Assembly: GCA_023663615.1 (NCBI GenBank)
Contig: JAMPHA010000004.1
Span: forward strand, 31,350 to 95,349
DNA length: 64,000 nt
Source of the DNA: DLAJ01 sp023663615
Lineage (GTDB): Bacteria > Bacillota > Clostridia > Lachnospirales > Lachnospiraceae
Direction: 5' to 3'
Positions 1 through 8,209 of this stretch are shown in pieces. The notes beneath the pieces are model-generated. The model ran no database searches. It was not told the origin of the DNA and saw nothing but the letters and a program-made list of their open reading frames with translations. The position numbers and the translations under genes were made by a program. Numbering within the stretch: position 1 is the first letter of the stretch; each line of letters opens with the position of its first letter.

Positions 1-536
1 GGCGCGAGAGCAATCGCTATGTGGAGATCAACGATCCCGAATACGACCTGATGGTGCGCATCAAGGCGCAGGGCATGACGTATTATTATCATGCGATCCA
101 TACCGCGTACCTGTGCAATAAGATCGCTTCCCGGACGGGGATGGATACCGATGTGGTGCGCGCCGCCGCATTTTATCATGAAGCGGGCGTGCTCAAGGGG
201 GAGAATACGAAAGAAAATCTGATGGCGGTCGTGCGCGGCGAGTATCATTTCCCACCAGAGGTCTGCGAGGTCTTATCGGAATATAAGAAGGGCGGCAAGT
301 TAAAGCAAAAGGAAACCGCCGTGCTGTTCATGTCGGCGATGGTCGTGGATACGTTAATGGGACTGTTTGCGGAGGATAAGAACGCAAAGATCGATTATAA
401 GGAGCTCATCGAGGGGATGTTTCATAAGCAGACCGTGAAAGGACGGTTTTCCCAATGCAGTATCACAATAGGCGAAATGACGATGATGAAAAAAATACTG
501 ATGGAGGAAAATCTGTATTATGATTTTTTACGTTGA
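1..536 (+). CDS. C-terminal part of a PgpH-like 7TM-HD protein, degenerate HD domain (cut by window edge)
   Basis: The frame is open to the left edge, so only the cytoplasmic C-terminal part is visible. The pattern HAIHTA..., then FYHEAG, then a final block with GRFSQCSIT followed by a helix, matches the end of the PgpH/YqfF family, membrane HD phosphodiesterases that degrade c-di-AMP. Its place directly upstream of ybeY, with a 17-base overlap, is also typical of that family. The key HD doublet reads HE, and the NPHD and HHG motifs of active members are not recognisable, so catalysis is doubtful. The family call is fairly secure; the activity is not. Confidence 0.7.
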   Translation, partial: RESNRYVEINDPEYDLMVRIKAQGMTYYYHAIHTAYLCNKIASRTGMDTDVVRAAAFYHEAGVLKGENTKENLMAVVRGEYHFPPEVCEVLSEYKKGGKLKQKETAVLFMSAMVVDTLMGLFAEDKNAKIDYKELIEGMFHKQTVKGRFSQCSITIGEMTMMKKILMEENLYYDFLR

Positions 537-1035
537 TCAGGATGCGGTATGCGATTTCCCGTTTGATCTAAAAAGCATCGGAGAACAGGTTGCCGGATAT
601 ATATTGGAGCAGGAGGCATGTCCCTATGAGGCGGCGGTCAGCCTGCTCATCACGGATGATAAGGGGATCCATAAGATGAACCGGCAGTTCCGTGATATGG
701 ACAAGCCGACGGATGTGTTGTCCTTTCCGAATCTGGAGTATGACAGACCGGGGGATTTTTCGAACGTGGAGGAGTCGTTCGCCGATTGTTTTGAGCCGGA
801 TACGGGCGTACTGAATCTAGGGGACATCGTCCTTTCCGGGGAACGCGTTTTTGCACAAGCCGAGGAATACGGGCATAGTGTGAAACGGGAATTTGCTTTT
901 TTGGTGGCGCATTCGATGCTGCACCTGTGCGGTTATGATCATATGGATCCGGATGAAGCAGAAGTCATGGAGAGGAAGCAGGAGCAGGCGCTTTTTGCGC
1001 TTCGCATAACGAGAGAAGAGGATACAAACGCATGA
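520..1035 (+). CDS. ybeY: Endoribonuclease YbeY (16S rRNA 3'-end maturation and ribosome quality control)
   Basis: This 171-residue protein carries the YbeY zinc-binding signature near its C-terminus (AHSMLHLCGYDH, with three spaced histidines). It also has the conserved central block DKPTDVLSFP and the GDIVLS segment. It is a metal-dependent single-strand RNase involved in 16S rRNA maturation. The start overlaps the end of the upstream HD gene, and the stop overlaps the next start as ATGA, so it is probably translationally coupled in one operon. Length is near the family norm. Confidence 0.95.
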   Translation: MIFYVDQDAVCDFPFDLKSIGEQVAGYILEQEACPYEAAVSLLITDDKGIHKMNRQFRDMDKPTDVLSFPNLEYDRPGDFSNVEESFADCFEPDTGVLNLGDIVLSGERVFAQAEEYGHSVKREFAFLVAHSMLHLCGYDHMDPDEAEVMERKQEQALFALRITREEDTNA

Positions 1036-2642
1036 TGGATCTGAAAAAACAAAAGAGAAGCGTGAATTTTATGCTGACTGTCACCTATGTGGTGATCCTG
1101 CTTCGGGCAGTACCGATTCATTTGGCGGTCGGCGATACCGGGTTTGGCATTTTTGCGGCGGCATATGTGTTGTTTTTTCTTTATGATTATTTTACAAGGG
1201 AGATTTTTTCCGGAAATCTTGCGAAACTGATGAATGCGAAGGTTAAGAGGGAACAGTATCAGGACGCGGAGCAGGCGTTCAATCTTGCGATGTTCTTATC
1301 CTTAGCGGTCGGTATCTTTGTTACGGCGGTGGTATTTTTATCAGCGCCCATGCTCGCCGGAAAGCTTCTGGGCATTCCTCAGACGGAGAAAGTATTGCGC
1401 TATCTGGCGCCTGCGTTTTGTTTTGTAACGGTTTCCTCTTCGTTTTCCGCGTATTTGAAAGGGATGGGAGAGCATATCAACGATTCCATTGTCCGCCTTG
1501 GTACGGAGCTGCTTGTGACGCTGCTGTGCATTGTCATGTCGGGCGTGATGTACCGGCAGGGCGAAGCGGTCGGCACGCTCTTAAAGCAGGATGTGTTTGC
1601 GGGGATTTACGGTGCGCAGGGCTGTGCGCTGGCAGTCAGTATCGCGACATTCCTGTGTATGTTGATCTATTTCTTTCTTTATTTACAGATGAAAGTTTCC
1701 ATGAAACGGAGAGTGATTAAGGATACGCAGAGCCGGTATGAGCCGGATGCGGTCTATGCGCAGTATCTTTATATTTCATCCGCCGTGCATTATCTGAATC
1801 ATATGCTGCTGCCGCTCTGTGTGCTGTTGGAGGAGCGTGTGTTTGTCAGTAAGCTGAACGGCGCTGCCATGACGGAGCGTGTCATCGCAAATGCATGGGG
1901 CGTCTATGCGGGGGCGGTGCTGCCGTTTCTTTTGCTGCCGGCCGCCGCGGCCTGTATTCATGCGCGGGGGACGTGGAATACCTATAAGCGTGCGCTCGCA
2001 AGGGATGAACGGAAGTTTGTGCGCGACACGATACAGTCAAAGATACGGCGTTTCTGTCTGGTGTACGCGCCGCTCGCCATGTTTGTGATGGTCTTTGCCT
2101 CGCCGCTGCTCGGATTCCTCTACGGGGAGCAGGGAAAGCCCTGGGCAGGGGCGCTTTCTGCGGGCGCGCCGTCCATCTTTCTTCTCGGATTTGGGATCGC
2201 GCTCATGCAGGTGCTTTTGGGATTAGAGAAGCCGCTTTATATTCTGGCGATCCATGCGGCAGGATTTGTGATCCACCTGATTGTTCTGGAAATTTCCGTG
2301 AAGCCGGGCGGGGTTTACGATGCGGGACTTGGTTTTGCGTGGCTGGCTGCCTCCGCGGTGATGGCTGTCGCCTATGGATTTGTTGTTTCCATGCAGCTTA
2401 ACTACCGCCATAATGTGCTGAATATTGCCAAACCGCTGATCAGCGCGGCAGGAGGCGGGCTTGTCGGTCTGATCGTTGTGAAACTGGCAGGAACGTCATT
2501 GGGAAATCTGCTGACACTGCTCATCGGAGGCGTGTTGTTCTTTATCGTATATCTGATCTTAATGATTTTTTTACGGGGACTGACAAGAAAGGAAATCTCG
2601 CAGATTCCGGGCGGCGAATTTATTATGAGAATGCTGTCTTAG
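1032..2642 (+). CDS. Polysaccharide/lipid II flippase-like MATE/MOP membrane protein
   Basis: The 536-residue product is almost entirely hydrophobic, with about 12-14 predicted membrane segments. It has the loop chemistry of the MOP-superfamily flippases (SpoVB/MurJ/Wzx type). An N-terminal KRSVNFMLT segment leads into the first helix, and a central charged loop (about residues 220-240) separates two helical halves. It overlaps the ybeY stop by 4 bases. Such proteins move lipid-linked sugars or cell-wall precursors across the membrane. The exact substrate cannot be read from the sequence, so no symbol is given. Confidence 0.75.
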   Translation: MMDLKKQKRSVNFMLTVTYVVILLRAVPIHLAVGDTGFGIFAAAYVLFFLYDYFTREIFSGNLAKLMNAKVKREQYQDAEQAFNLAMFLSLAVGIFVTAVVFLSAPMLAGKLLGIPQTEKVLRYLAPAFCFVTVSSSFSAYLKGMGEHINDSIVRLGTELLVTLLCIVMSGVMYRQGEAVGTLLKQDVFAGIYGAQGCALAVSIATFLCMLIYFFLYLQMKVSMKRRVIKDTQSRYEPDAVYAQYLYISSAVHYLNHMLLPLCVLLEERVFVSKLNGAAMTERVIANAWGVYAGAVLPFLLLPAAAACIHARGTWNTYKRALARDERKFVRDTIQSKIRRFCLVYAPLAMFVMVFASPLLGFLYGEQGKPWAGALSAGAPSIFLLGFGIALMQVLLGLEKPLYILAIHAAGFVIHLIVLEISVKPGGVYDAGLGFAWLAASAVMAVAYGFVVSMQLNYRHNVLNIAKPLISAAGGGLVGLIVVKLAGTSLGNLLTLLIGGVLFFIVYLILMIFLRGLTRKEISQIPGGEFIMRMLS

Positions 2643-2699
2643 GAAATCTGGCGGAATAAGAAAAAAAGAACTGCCGATACTATGCAAAAGGAGTTTATC

Positions 2700-3509
2700 A
2701 TGAAGAATTTGTATAGGATCGGCATTTTTGTGATTGTGTGTATCGTCACGGGGGTGCTTATTATTTATCTGTTCGACCGGTTTGTAGTCGGAGTAAAGGA
2801 TATTAGCGGAGGTCTCCCGCAGGTTTTTGAGGAACAGGCGGAGCTCGATGAGAAGCTGAACCGGCAGGAAGCGGCGGGACAAGCGGTGGACGCAGCGTTC
2901 GGAGCAAGGAATGCATCAGGGGCGCAGCAGAGCGGGACCTATGATGAAATACCGTCAGAGCCGGAGCAGGATGTTCATACGCAGGAAGATAGGACAGACG
3001 GGCTCCATGCATTTCGCGGGGACGGAACGCCCGATGCGGAGGCGGTTCATACGGAGGGCACGGATACGGTGGTCACGAAGACGACCGTATATGAGATTGA
3101 AGAATACGACCGCCGCACGCAGGAGGCGGCGCTGGTAGTCGAACGCATTCCGGCACAGTATATCGGAATGGACCGGCAGGAATTGGAGAGCGCGCTTGCA
3201 GTATATTTGGAGTCGCCGTCTTTAAGGGATGTAGAACGCGGCTTAAAAGAGATCCGGCTTGTGAGTTTTTCACCTGAACGGATCACGGTGCGGAAAAGCT
3301 ATGACACTGAGCCGGATCACGACTATTATTACCTGACGGAAGAGCGGGGCTACGTCGTGGTGTATTACCGCAATATGAGAACGCTGTTTTGTGAGACGGG
3401 GATCGCTATGGAGGAGCTGCCTGCGCGTCTGCAGCAGGAGATCAGGCATATTAAGACGATGGAAACGGAGGAGGAACTGTACGGATTTTTGGAGTCGTAC
3501 AGCAGCTAG
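2700..3509 (+). CDS. Membrane-anchored protein with BofC-like C-terminal region
   Basis: The start is placed at ATG 2700 because AAAAGGAG lies 6 bases upstream; the in-frame ATG at 2682 has no such site. The 269-residue product has one N-terminal membrane helix (about residues 7-28). An acidic, low-complexity linker (about 50-125) follows, then a folded C-terminal part ending in a pattern like YLTEERGYVVVYY ... LYGFLESYSS. That ending resembles the BofC C-terminal domain of Gram-positive proteins, an extracytoplasmic module. The domain call is tentative. The protein probably sits outside the membrane on a single anchor. It lies 5 bases before the next gene. Confidence 0.5.
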   Translation: MKNLYRIGIFVIVCIVTGVLIIYLFDRFVVGVKDISGGLPQVFEEQAELDEKLNRQEAAGQAVDAAFGARNASGAQQSGTYDEIPSEPEQDVHTQEDRTDGLHAFRGDGTPDAEAVHTEGTDTVVTKTTVYEIEEYDRRTQEAALVVERIPAQYIGMDRQELESALAVYLESPSLRDVERGLKEIRLVSFSPERITVRKSYDTEPDHDYYYLTEERGYVVVYYRNMRTLFCETGIAMEELPARLQQEIRHIKTMETEEELYGFLESYSS

Positions 3510-3514
3510 GACGA

Positions 3515-4825
3515 ATGAGAAAAAAAAGCATTGCAGTCATTGGCGCAGGGGCGGCAGGCATGATGGCGGCTGTGGCGGCGGCTCGTGCGGGAGCGGCAGT
3601 CACGATTTATGAGCACCGCAGCGAGGCGGGGCGCAAGCTGTTAATGACGGGAAACGGAAAGTGTAATCTGACGAATCTGCGTATGGGAACTTCTTATTAT
3701 TATTGCGGTTCCGAATGCGGGCAGCGCATGGTCAGTTCTGTACTTTCGGAGTTTGACGAGGAAGATACGCTTTCCTTTTTTCATGAGATCGGGCTTTTGA
3801 CCTATGACCGGGACGGATATGTCTATCCGCAGTCGGATCAGGCGGTCACGGTGCGGGATGTGCTTGTGCGGGAATGTTTGTATCAGGGTGTGACATTTCG
3901 CTATGACATCGATGTGTATCCGCTGATGCGTCAGGAAAAGGAAAACGGAAAATTTATGATCGGAGAGACGCGTTTTGACTGTGTGATCCTTGCCTGCGGC
4001 GGGAAATCAGAGCGTCAGACCGGTTCTGACGGCAGCGGCTATGAGCTTGCCAAACGGTTCGGGCATCGGGTCCGTACGCCGCTTCCGGCGCTCGTGCCGC
4101 TTTACACGGATGAGGCGGACTGGCAGAGCATGGCGGGCGTGCGGGTGAAGGCAGGAATCCGGCTTTTTGTGGACGGCATAGAGGCGGGCGAAGCGCAGGG
4201 GGAATTACAGCTGACCGCACAGGGCATTTCGGGGATTCCCGTATTTGAGTTAAGCAGGATTGCGGTTCATGCCATTTATGAGGGCAGGAGCGTGGAGGCG
4301 GAAATCTGTTTTTTGAACGGCAGAGAGCGGGAGCAGATTGAGACGCAGATTCGGCATATGCTGGCGCGGAGACAGGGGAAAAACGCGGCTCAGACAGGTG
4401 CGCAGAAAAAGGGTGAAACGTTACAAAAAATGACCGGAATAGTCAATTCAAAAGTTCTTTCTTTTTTGCTCGGAAGGATCAGCCGCGGAGCGGATTGCTT
4501 ACAGAAAGCGCCGCCGGATGATGGACATCTGGCGGCGGAAATGGCGCGGCAATTATGCGCTCTGCGGATCAGAATCAGCGGTTATGGAAAATTGGAACAC
4601 GCACAGGTGACGAGCGGCGGCATTTTATTTGAAGAAGTAACGCAACATTTGGAATCGCGCTTGTGCAAGGGATTATTTTTTGCCGGGGAAATGCTGGATG
4701 TGGATGGCATCTGCGGCGGCTATAATCTGCAGTGGGCGTGGTCAAGCGGCTTCGCGGCGGGGATGCGCGCGGCGGGAAATGAAGCGGAGGAGAATGACAC
4801 GGAGGATGGTGTCAAAAAGGGGTGA
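3515..4825 (+). CDS. FAD-dependent oxidoreductase of the HI0933/BaiN family
   Basis: The protein (436 residues) opens with a dinucleotide-binding fold, IAVIGAGAAGMMAA at residues 6-19, followed by the family hallmark GRKLLMTGNGKCNLTN near residues 40-55. It ends with FFAGEMLDVDGICGGYNLQWAWSSG, which binds FAD in this family (YhiN/HI0933, including the bile-acid enzyme BaiN). Members are flavoproteins whose physiological substrates are mostly unknown, so a bile-acid role should not be assumed. A basic low-complexity stretch (about residues 285-310) looks like a variable insertion. The next gene begins within a few bases. Confidence 0.85.
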   Translation: MRKKSIAVIGAGAAGMMAAVAAARAGAAVTIYEHRSEAGRKLLMTGNGKCNLTNLRMGTSYYYCGSECGQRMVSSVLSEFDEEDTLSFFHEIGLLTYDRDGYVYPQSDQAVTVRDVLVRECLYQGVTFRYDIDVYPLMRQEKENGKFMIGETRFDCVILACGGKSERQTGSDGSGYELAKRFGHRVRTPLPALVPLYTDEADWQSMAGVRVKAGIRLFVDGIEAGEAQGELQLTAQGISGIPVFELSRIAVHAIYEGRSVEAEICFLNGREREQIETQIRHMLARRQGKNAAQTGAQKKGETLQKMTGIVNSKVLSFLLGRISRGADCLQKAPPDDGHLAAEMARQLCALRIRISGYGKLEHAQVTSGGILFEEVTQHLESRLCKGLFFAGEMLDVDGICGGYNLQWAWSSGFAAGMRAAGNEAEENDTEDGVKKG

Positions 4826-4830
4826 TCGGC

Positions 4831-6711
4831 ATGATACGGATCAATCAGATCAAATGCGAACCAAAGCAGGTGACGAAGCCTGACGGGGGCATGGACGAGG
4901 CGTTGTTAAAAAAGAAAGCGGCATCCGTTCTGAAAGTTTCCCCCAAAGCAATTCGCGGGCTTTGGATCAGGCGGCGCTCCATTGACGCAAGAAAAAAGCC
5001 GCAGATTTTCTACATATTCAGTGTGGATGTTGTGCTGACAGGCATGTCGGAGGAACAGGCGCTTGTGAAAGCACACAGCGCGGACTGTCAGATCAGTCCG
5101 TGGACAGCGTATGTGTTTCCGGAAGAGGGAAAAGAGGAAATGCAGGAACGTCCCGTGATCGTCGGAATGGGACCGGCAGGATTATTCTGCGCCTATGAGC
5201 TTGCGCTTCACGGGTATCGCCCGATTTTGCTGGAGCGGGGAAAATGCGTGGAGGCGCGCGCGGAGGATGTCGCGCGGTTTTGGCAGGAAGGCGTTCTTTC
5301 GCCGGAATCCAATGTCCAGTTTGGCGAGGGCGGCGCGGGCGCGTTTTCCGACGGAAAGCTGAATACGCTGGTTAAGGATAAAGACGGCAGATGCGCGGAG
5401 GTATTGCGTATTCTTTGCGCGCATGGAGCAAAAGAAGAAATCTGTTATGATCACAAGCCGCATATCGGAACGGATGCGCTTTGCGTGGTTGTGCGCAGCA
5501 TGAGGGAAGCGGTCATCGCGCATGGCGGCGAGATTCATTTCGAGACTAAAATGACCGGACTGCATGTGGAAAACGGGAAGGTGACGGGAGTCACGGCAGT
5601 CTGCGGCGGACAGGAGCAGGACGGCCTATGCGGGGGACGGACGGAGGGCATTCCGTGCGGCGGACAGGAGCAGAGATTTCCCTGCGGCGCCGTTGTTCTG
5701 GCGATCGGGCACAGCGCGCGGGATACGGTGCAGACGTTGTATGAGTCAGGAATGGAGATGGAAGCAAAGCCGTTTGCGGTAGGGCTTCGCGTGGAACATC
5801 CGCAGACGCTCATCAACCGGAGCCAGTACGGAACGGAGGATGCGGGAATCCTCGGCGCGGCGGCGTATAAACTGACGGCGCAGACCAAAAGCGGCAGGGG
5901 CGTTTATACGTTTTGTATGTGTCCCGGCGGCTATGTCGTCAATGCGTCCTCGGAGCCGGGGATGCTTGCGGTAAACGGCATGAGCTATTCGGGCAGGGAC
6001 GGCGGGAATGCCAACAGCGCGGTCATTGTCACGGTCACGCCGGAGGATTACGGGGACACGCATCCGCTTTCCGGTATTGCTTTTCAGCGGGAACTGGAAC
6101 GCAGGGCGTATGCGATTGGCGGCGGGAAGGTGCCGGTGGAGCGTTACGGGGATTTTCGAGCAGAAGTATTCGGGAACGCGGCTGGGAGTCTGTTGACAGG
6201 CAAAGCTGAGAGCGGCTTGTCCGCCAGTGCGCGCGCAGATGAAGAATTGGACGGAAGAGCAGACGGAAGCACTCTTACGAATGAGAAGAATCGGGCAGAA
6301 GTCATGTGTGACGGAGCAGCATCTTCCGGTGCGTGCGCAGATGGCAGAACAGCCGGAACTGCAGCGGCACATACGCGGTGGGAGCCATGTATCAAAGGAG
6401 CGTATACTTACGCCAAGGTCGCAGAGATCCTTCCGCGGGAACTGGCGGAGGCGTTTGCGGAGGGCATGGAGGCGTTCGGGCGGAAGATCCCGCATTACAA
6501 TGATCCGGATACGTTGTTGGAAGGCGTGGAGAGCAGAACGTCCTCTCCGGTCAGAATGTTACGGAATGAGGAGCTTGTGTGCCGGATGGCGGATAATCTG
6601 TATCCGTGCGGCGAGGGCGCAGGGTATGCCGGGGGAATTGTGTCGGCGGCGATGGACGGCGTGCGCGTCGCGGAGGCGATCGCACGGAAATACCGGCGCA
6701 TCCGGGATTAA
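4831..6711 (+). CDS. FAD-dependent dehydrogenase (COG2509-type) with repeat-containing insertions
   Basis: ATG 4831 is preferred over GTG 4822 because AAGGGGTGA sits directly before it. The product has 626 residues. An N-terminal domain (1-90) precedes a FAD-binding fold (VIVGMGPAGLFCAYELA, about residues 110-125). The C-terminus carries the family signature ESRTSSPVRM and PCGEGAGYAGGIVSAAMDG. Two parts are unusual. A nine-residue motif beginning CGG is repeated three times at 5602-5682. A hydrophilic Ala/Gly/Asp/Arg-rich stretch of about 70 residues is encoded at about 6180-6390, just before the conserved KGAYTYAKVAEILP block. The substrate is unknown. Confidence 0.85.
   Translation: MIRINQIKCEPKQVTKPDGGMDEALLKKKAASVLKVSPKAIRGLWIRRRSIDARKKPQIFYIFSVDVVLTGMSEEQALVKAHSADCQISPWTAYVFPEEGKEEMQERPVIVGMGPAGLFCAYELALHGYRPILLERGKCVEARAEDVARFWQEGVLSPESNVQFGEGGAGAFSDGKLNTLVKDKDGRCAEVLRILCAHGAKEEICYDHKPHIGTDALCVVVRSMREAVIAHGGEIHFETKMTGLHVENGKVTGVTAVCGGQEQDGLCGGRTEGIPCGGQEQRFPCGAVVLAIGHSARDTVQTLYESGMEMEAKPFAVGLRVEHPQTLINRSQYGTEDAGILGAAAYKLTAQTKSGRGVYTFCMCPGGYVVNASSEPGMLAVNGMSYSGRDGGNANSAVIVTVTPEDYGDTHPLSGIAFQRELERRAYAIGGGKVPVERYGDFRAEVFGNAAGSLLTGKAESGLSASARADEELDGRADGSTLTNEKNRAEVMCDGAASSGACADGRTAGTAAAHTRWEPCIKGAYTYAKVAEILPRELAEAFAEGMEAFGRKIPHYNDPDTLLEGVESRTSSPVRMLRNEELVCRMADNLYPCGEGAGYAGGIVSAAMDGVRVAEAIARKYRRIRD
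5602..5682 (+). repeat. In-frame 27-bp tandem repeat, three units, inside the FAD dehydrogenase
   Basis: Units 5602-5628, 5629-5655 and 5656-5682 encode CGGQEQDGL, CGGRTEGIP and CGGQEQRFP, followed by a fourth partial CG. The first and third units share 18 identical bases. The period is a multiple of three, so the reading frame is kept. Confidence 0.85.
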
Positions 6712-6861
6712 AGGATGTCTGCGGCGAACAACGCGTGCGTGGAACGCGAAGCATTTCACGTCTGCTTTTTGATAAAAAGGAACGGACGGAAAACGAAAAA
6801 CGCTCCATGGACTTTTTGACAGGAATGTGATAAGGTGAGTAATGGCAGAAAAATGATGATG

Positions 6862-6903
6862 GGAAAACAGATATAGGAAAACAGATATGGGAAAACAGAT
6901 GAT
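6862..6903 (+). repeat. 14-bp direct repeat, three units, at the start of proB
   Basis: GGAAAACAGATATA, GGAAAACAGATATG and GGAAAACAGATGAT follow each other without a gap. The proB ATG (6887) is created at the junction of units 2 and 3. An upstream run of three in-frame ATGs (6853, 6856, 6859) opens a very short frame, MMMGKQI, that stops inside unit 2. Since 14 is not a multiple of 3, gain or loss of a unit changes which upstream ATG is in frame. Confidence 0.85.
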
Positions 6904-7747
6904 ACGAGAAGCAATCCGGGACAAACAGCGGATTGTGATAAAAATTGGTTCCTCCTCCCTCCAGCATCCGGAGACGGGAGATCTGGACTATATTAAGATG
7001 GAAGTGCTTGTCCGCGAATTGTGCAATCTGCGCAATCAGGGCAAGGACGTGGTGCTGGTGACGTCAGGGGCGATTGCCTGTGGGAAAAAAGCGGTGCAGA
7101 TCAAGGAAGGGGATAATCCGATCGCGGTCAAACAGGCATGCGCGGCGATTGGGCAGGCGCGTCTGATGATGACCTATCAGAAGATTTTTGCGGAATACAA
7201 TCAGGTGACGGCACAGATTCTGATGACGAGAAATACGATCGTTGACAATCTGAACCGTTTTAATGCCGCGAATACGTTTACGGAGCTGTTAAAGCTGGGC
7301 GTAATCCCGATCGTCAATGAAAATGATACGGTTGCGACTTATGAGATTGAGATCGGCGATAACGATACGCTTTCCGCGATCGTTGCGGCGCTCATTCATG
7401 CCGATCTGCTCATTTTATTATCGGATATTGACGGACTGTACACAGATAATCCCAGAACAAATCCGGATGCACAGTTTATTCCGGTCGTGCATGAGATCGA
7501 CGAGGGAATCCTCCGCATGGGAAAGCATGAGACGGGAAGCAGCGTCGGCACGGGCGGCATGGATACCAAGCTGACTGCGGCGAAGATCGCAACGGCATCC
7601 GGCGCGGACATGATTATTGCGAACAGTGCGGATGTGCGCATTATCCACCGCATCATGGACGGAAGGGAATACGGAACGCTGTTTACGGCGCATAAGGATG
7701 ACGATTTCTATCTGACGGACTTTGTGGAACAGATGCATAATGACTGA
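6887..7747 (+). CDS. proB: Glutamate 5-kinase (short form without PUA domain)
   Basis: This enzyme phosphorylates glutamate in the first step of proline synthesis. The amino-acid kinase fold is clear: VIKIGSSSL near residues 18-26, LVTSGAIACGKKA near 56-68, IPIVNENDTVAT, and the ATP-binding part LLILLSDIDGLYT and GTGGMDTKL. At 286 residues it lacks the C-terminal PUA domain of the E. coli enzyme, as many Firmicute versions do. The start lies in a tandem repeat and has no strong ribosome-binding site; ATG 6899 is an alternative. proA lies 1.2 kb downstream with two small genes between. Confidence 0.93.
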   Translation: MGKQMIREAIRDKQRIVIKIGSSSLQHPETGDLDYIKMEVLVRELCNLRNQGKDVVLVTSGAIACGKKAVQIKEGDNPIAVKQACAAIGQARLMMTYQKIFAEYNQVTAQILMTRNTIVDNLNRFNAANTFTELLKLGVIPIVNENDTVATYEIEIGDNDTLSAIVAALIHADLLILLSDIDGLYTDNPRTNPDAQFIPVVHEIDEGILRMGKHETGSSVGTGGMDTKLTAAKIATASGADMIIANSADVRIIHRIMDGREYGTLFTAHKDDDFYLTDFVEQMHND

Positions 7748-7770
7748 AAAGATGAAAAGGATGAAAGACC

Positions 7771-7975
7771 GTCGGATCAGAAAAAGGCAGGTCAGGAAGA
7801 GTCCGATCAGGAAAAGTCAGATCAGAAAAAAACAGATTAGAAAAAAACAGATTAGAAAAAATCAGATTAGGAAAGCCGGATGAGAGAGAGTCCGATCAGA
7901 AAGAGACAGATACGGACGAGGCGGACCAGAAAAGCAGGATTAGAAAAAGCCAGATAAAAGGAGTCGGACCAGAAA
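7771..7975 (+). repeat. Degenerate 15-bp tandem repeat in the proB-DUF896 gap
   Basis: The 240-base gap between proB and the DUF896 gene is filled by imperfect copies of a unit like CAGATYAGAAAAARN with a 15-base period. The most regular part is about 7791-7875. In one frame (ATG 7752 to TGA 7881) it would encode a 43-residue peptide with repeated QIRKK pentads. No ribosome-binding site supports this as a gene. The repeats continue less regularly to about 7975, just before the next ribosome-binding site. Confidence 0.8.
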
Positions 7976-7987
7976 GAGGAGATTCAT

Positions 7988-8209
7988 ATGAACGTAGAGG
8001 AACTGACAGCGCGTATCAACGAACTTTATCATAAGTCCAAGGAGGAAGGACTGACCGAGGAAGAGAAAGAAGAGCAGGCGCGGCTGAGGCAGGAATATAT
8101 CGAAAATGTCCGCGCCAATCTGCGCGGTCAGCTCAGTGCGATCCGGATTCAGAACGAGGACGGCAGTATCACCGATCTGGGAAAAGAGCATGGGAACACG
8201 GCAAACTAA
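7988..8209 (+). CDS. DUF896 (UPF0291/YnzC-type) small protein
   Basis: The 73-residue product has the whole family pattern: ELTARINELYHKSKEEGLTEEEKEEQ, written as two short helices (KSKEEGLTEEEKEEQARLR, about residues 17-35), then RQEYIENVRANLRGQL. This is the small helical-hairpin family of unknown molecular function found across Firmicutes, including B. subtilis YnzC. An AAAGAGGAG ribosome-binding site precedes the ATG. The 3' end overlaps the following cyclo-ligase gene, which suggests coupled translation. Confidence 0.88.
   Translation: MNVEELTARINELYHKSKEEGLTEEEKEEQARLRQEYIENVRANLRGQLSAIRIQNEDGSITDLGKEHGNTAN

Noticed and set aside
5746..6495. Long minus-strand open frame opposite the FAD dehydrogenase
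   Set aside because: It is antisense to a gene with clear motifs and its translation is Arg/Pro/Cys-rich without any family resemblance. High-GC codons on the plus strand create it.
7752..7883. 43-codon repeat peptide (QIRKK pentads) as a gene
   Set aside because: There is no ribosome-binding site, and the open frame follows from a purine-rich 15-bp repeat. Kept only as a repeat and a finding.
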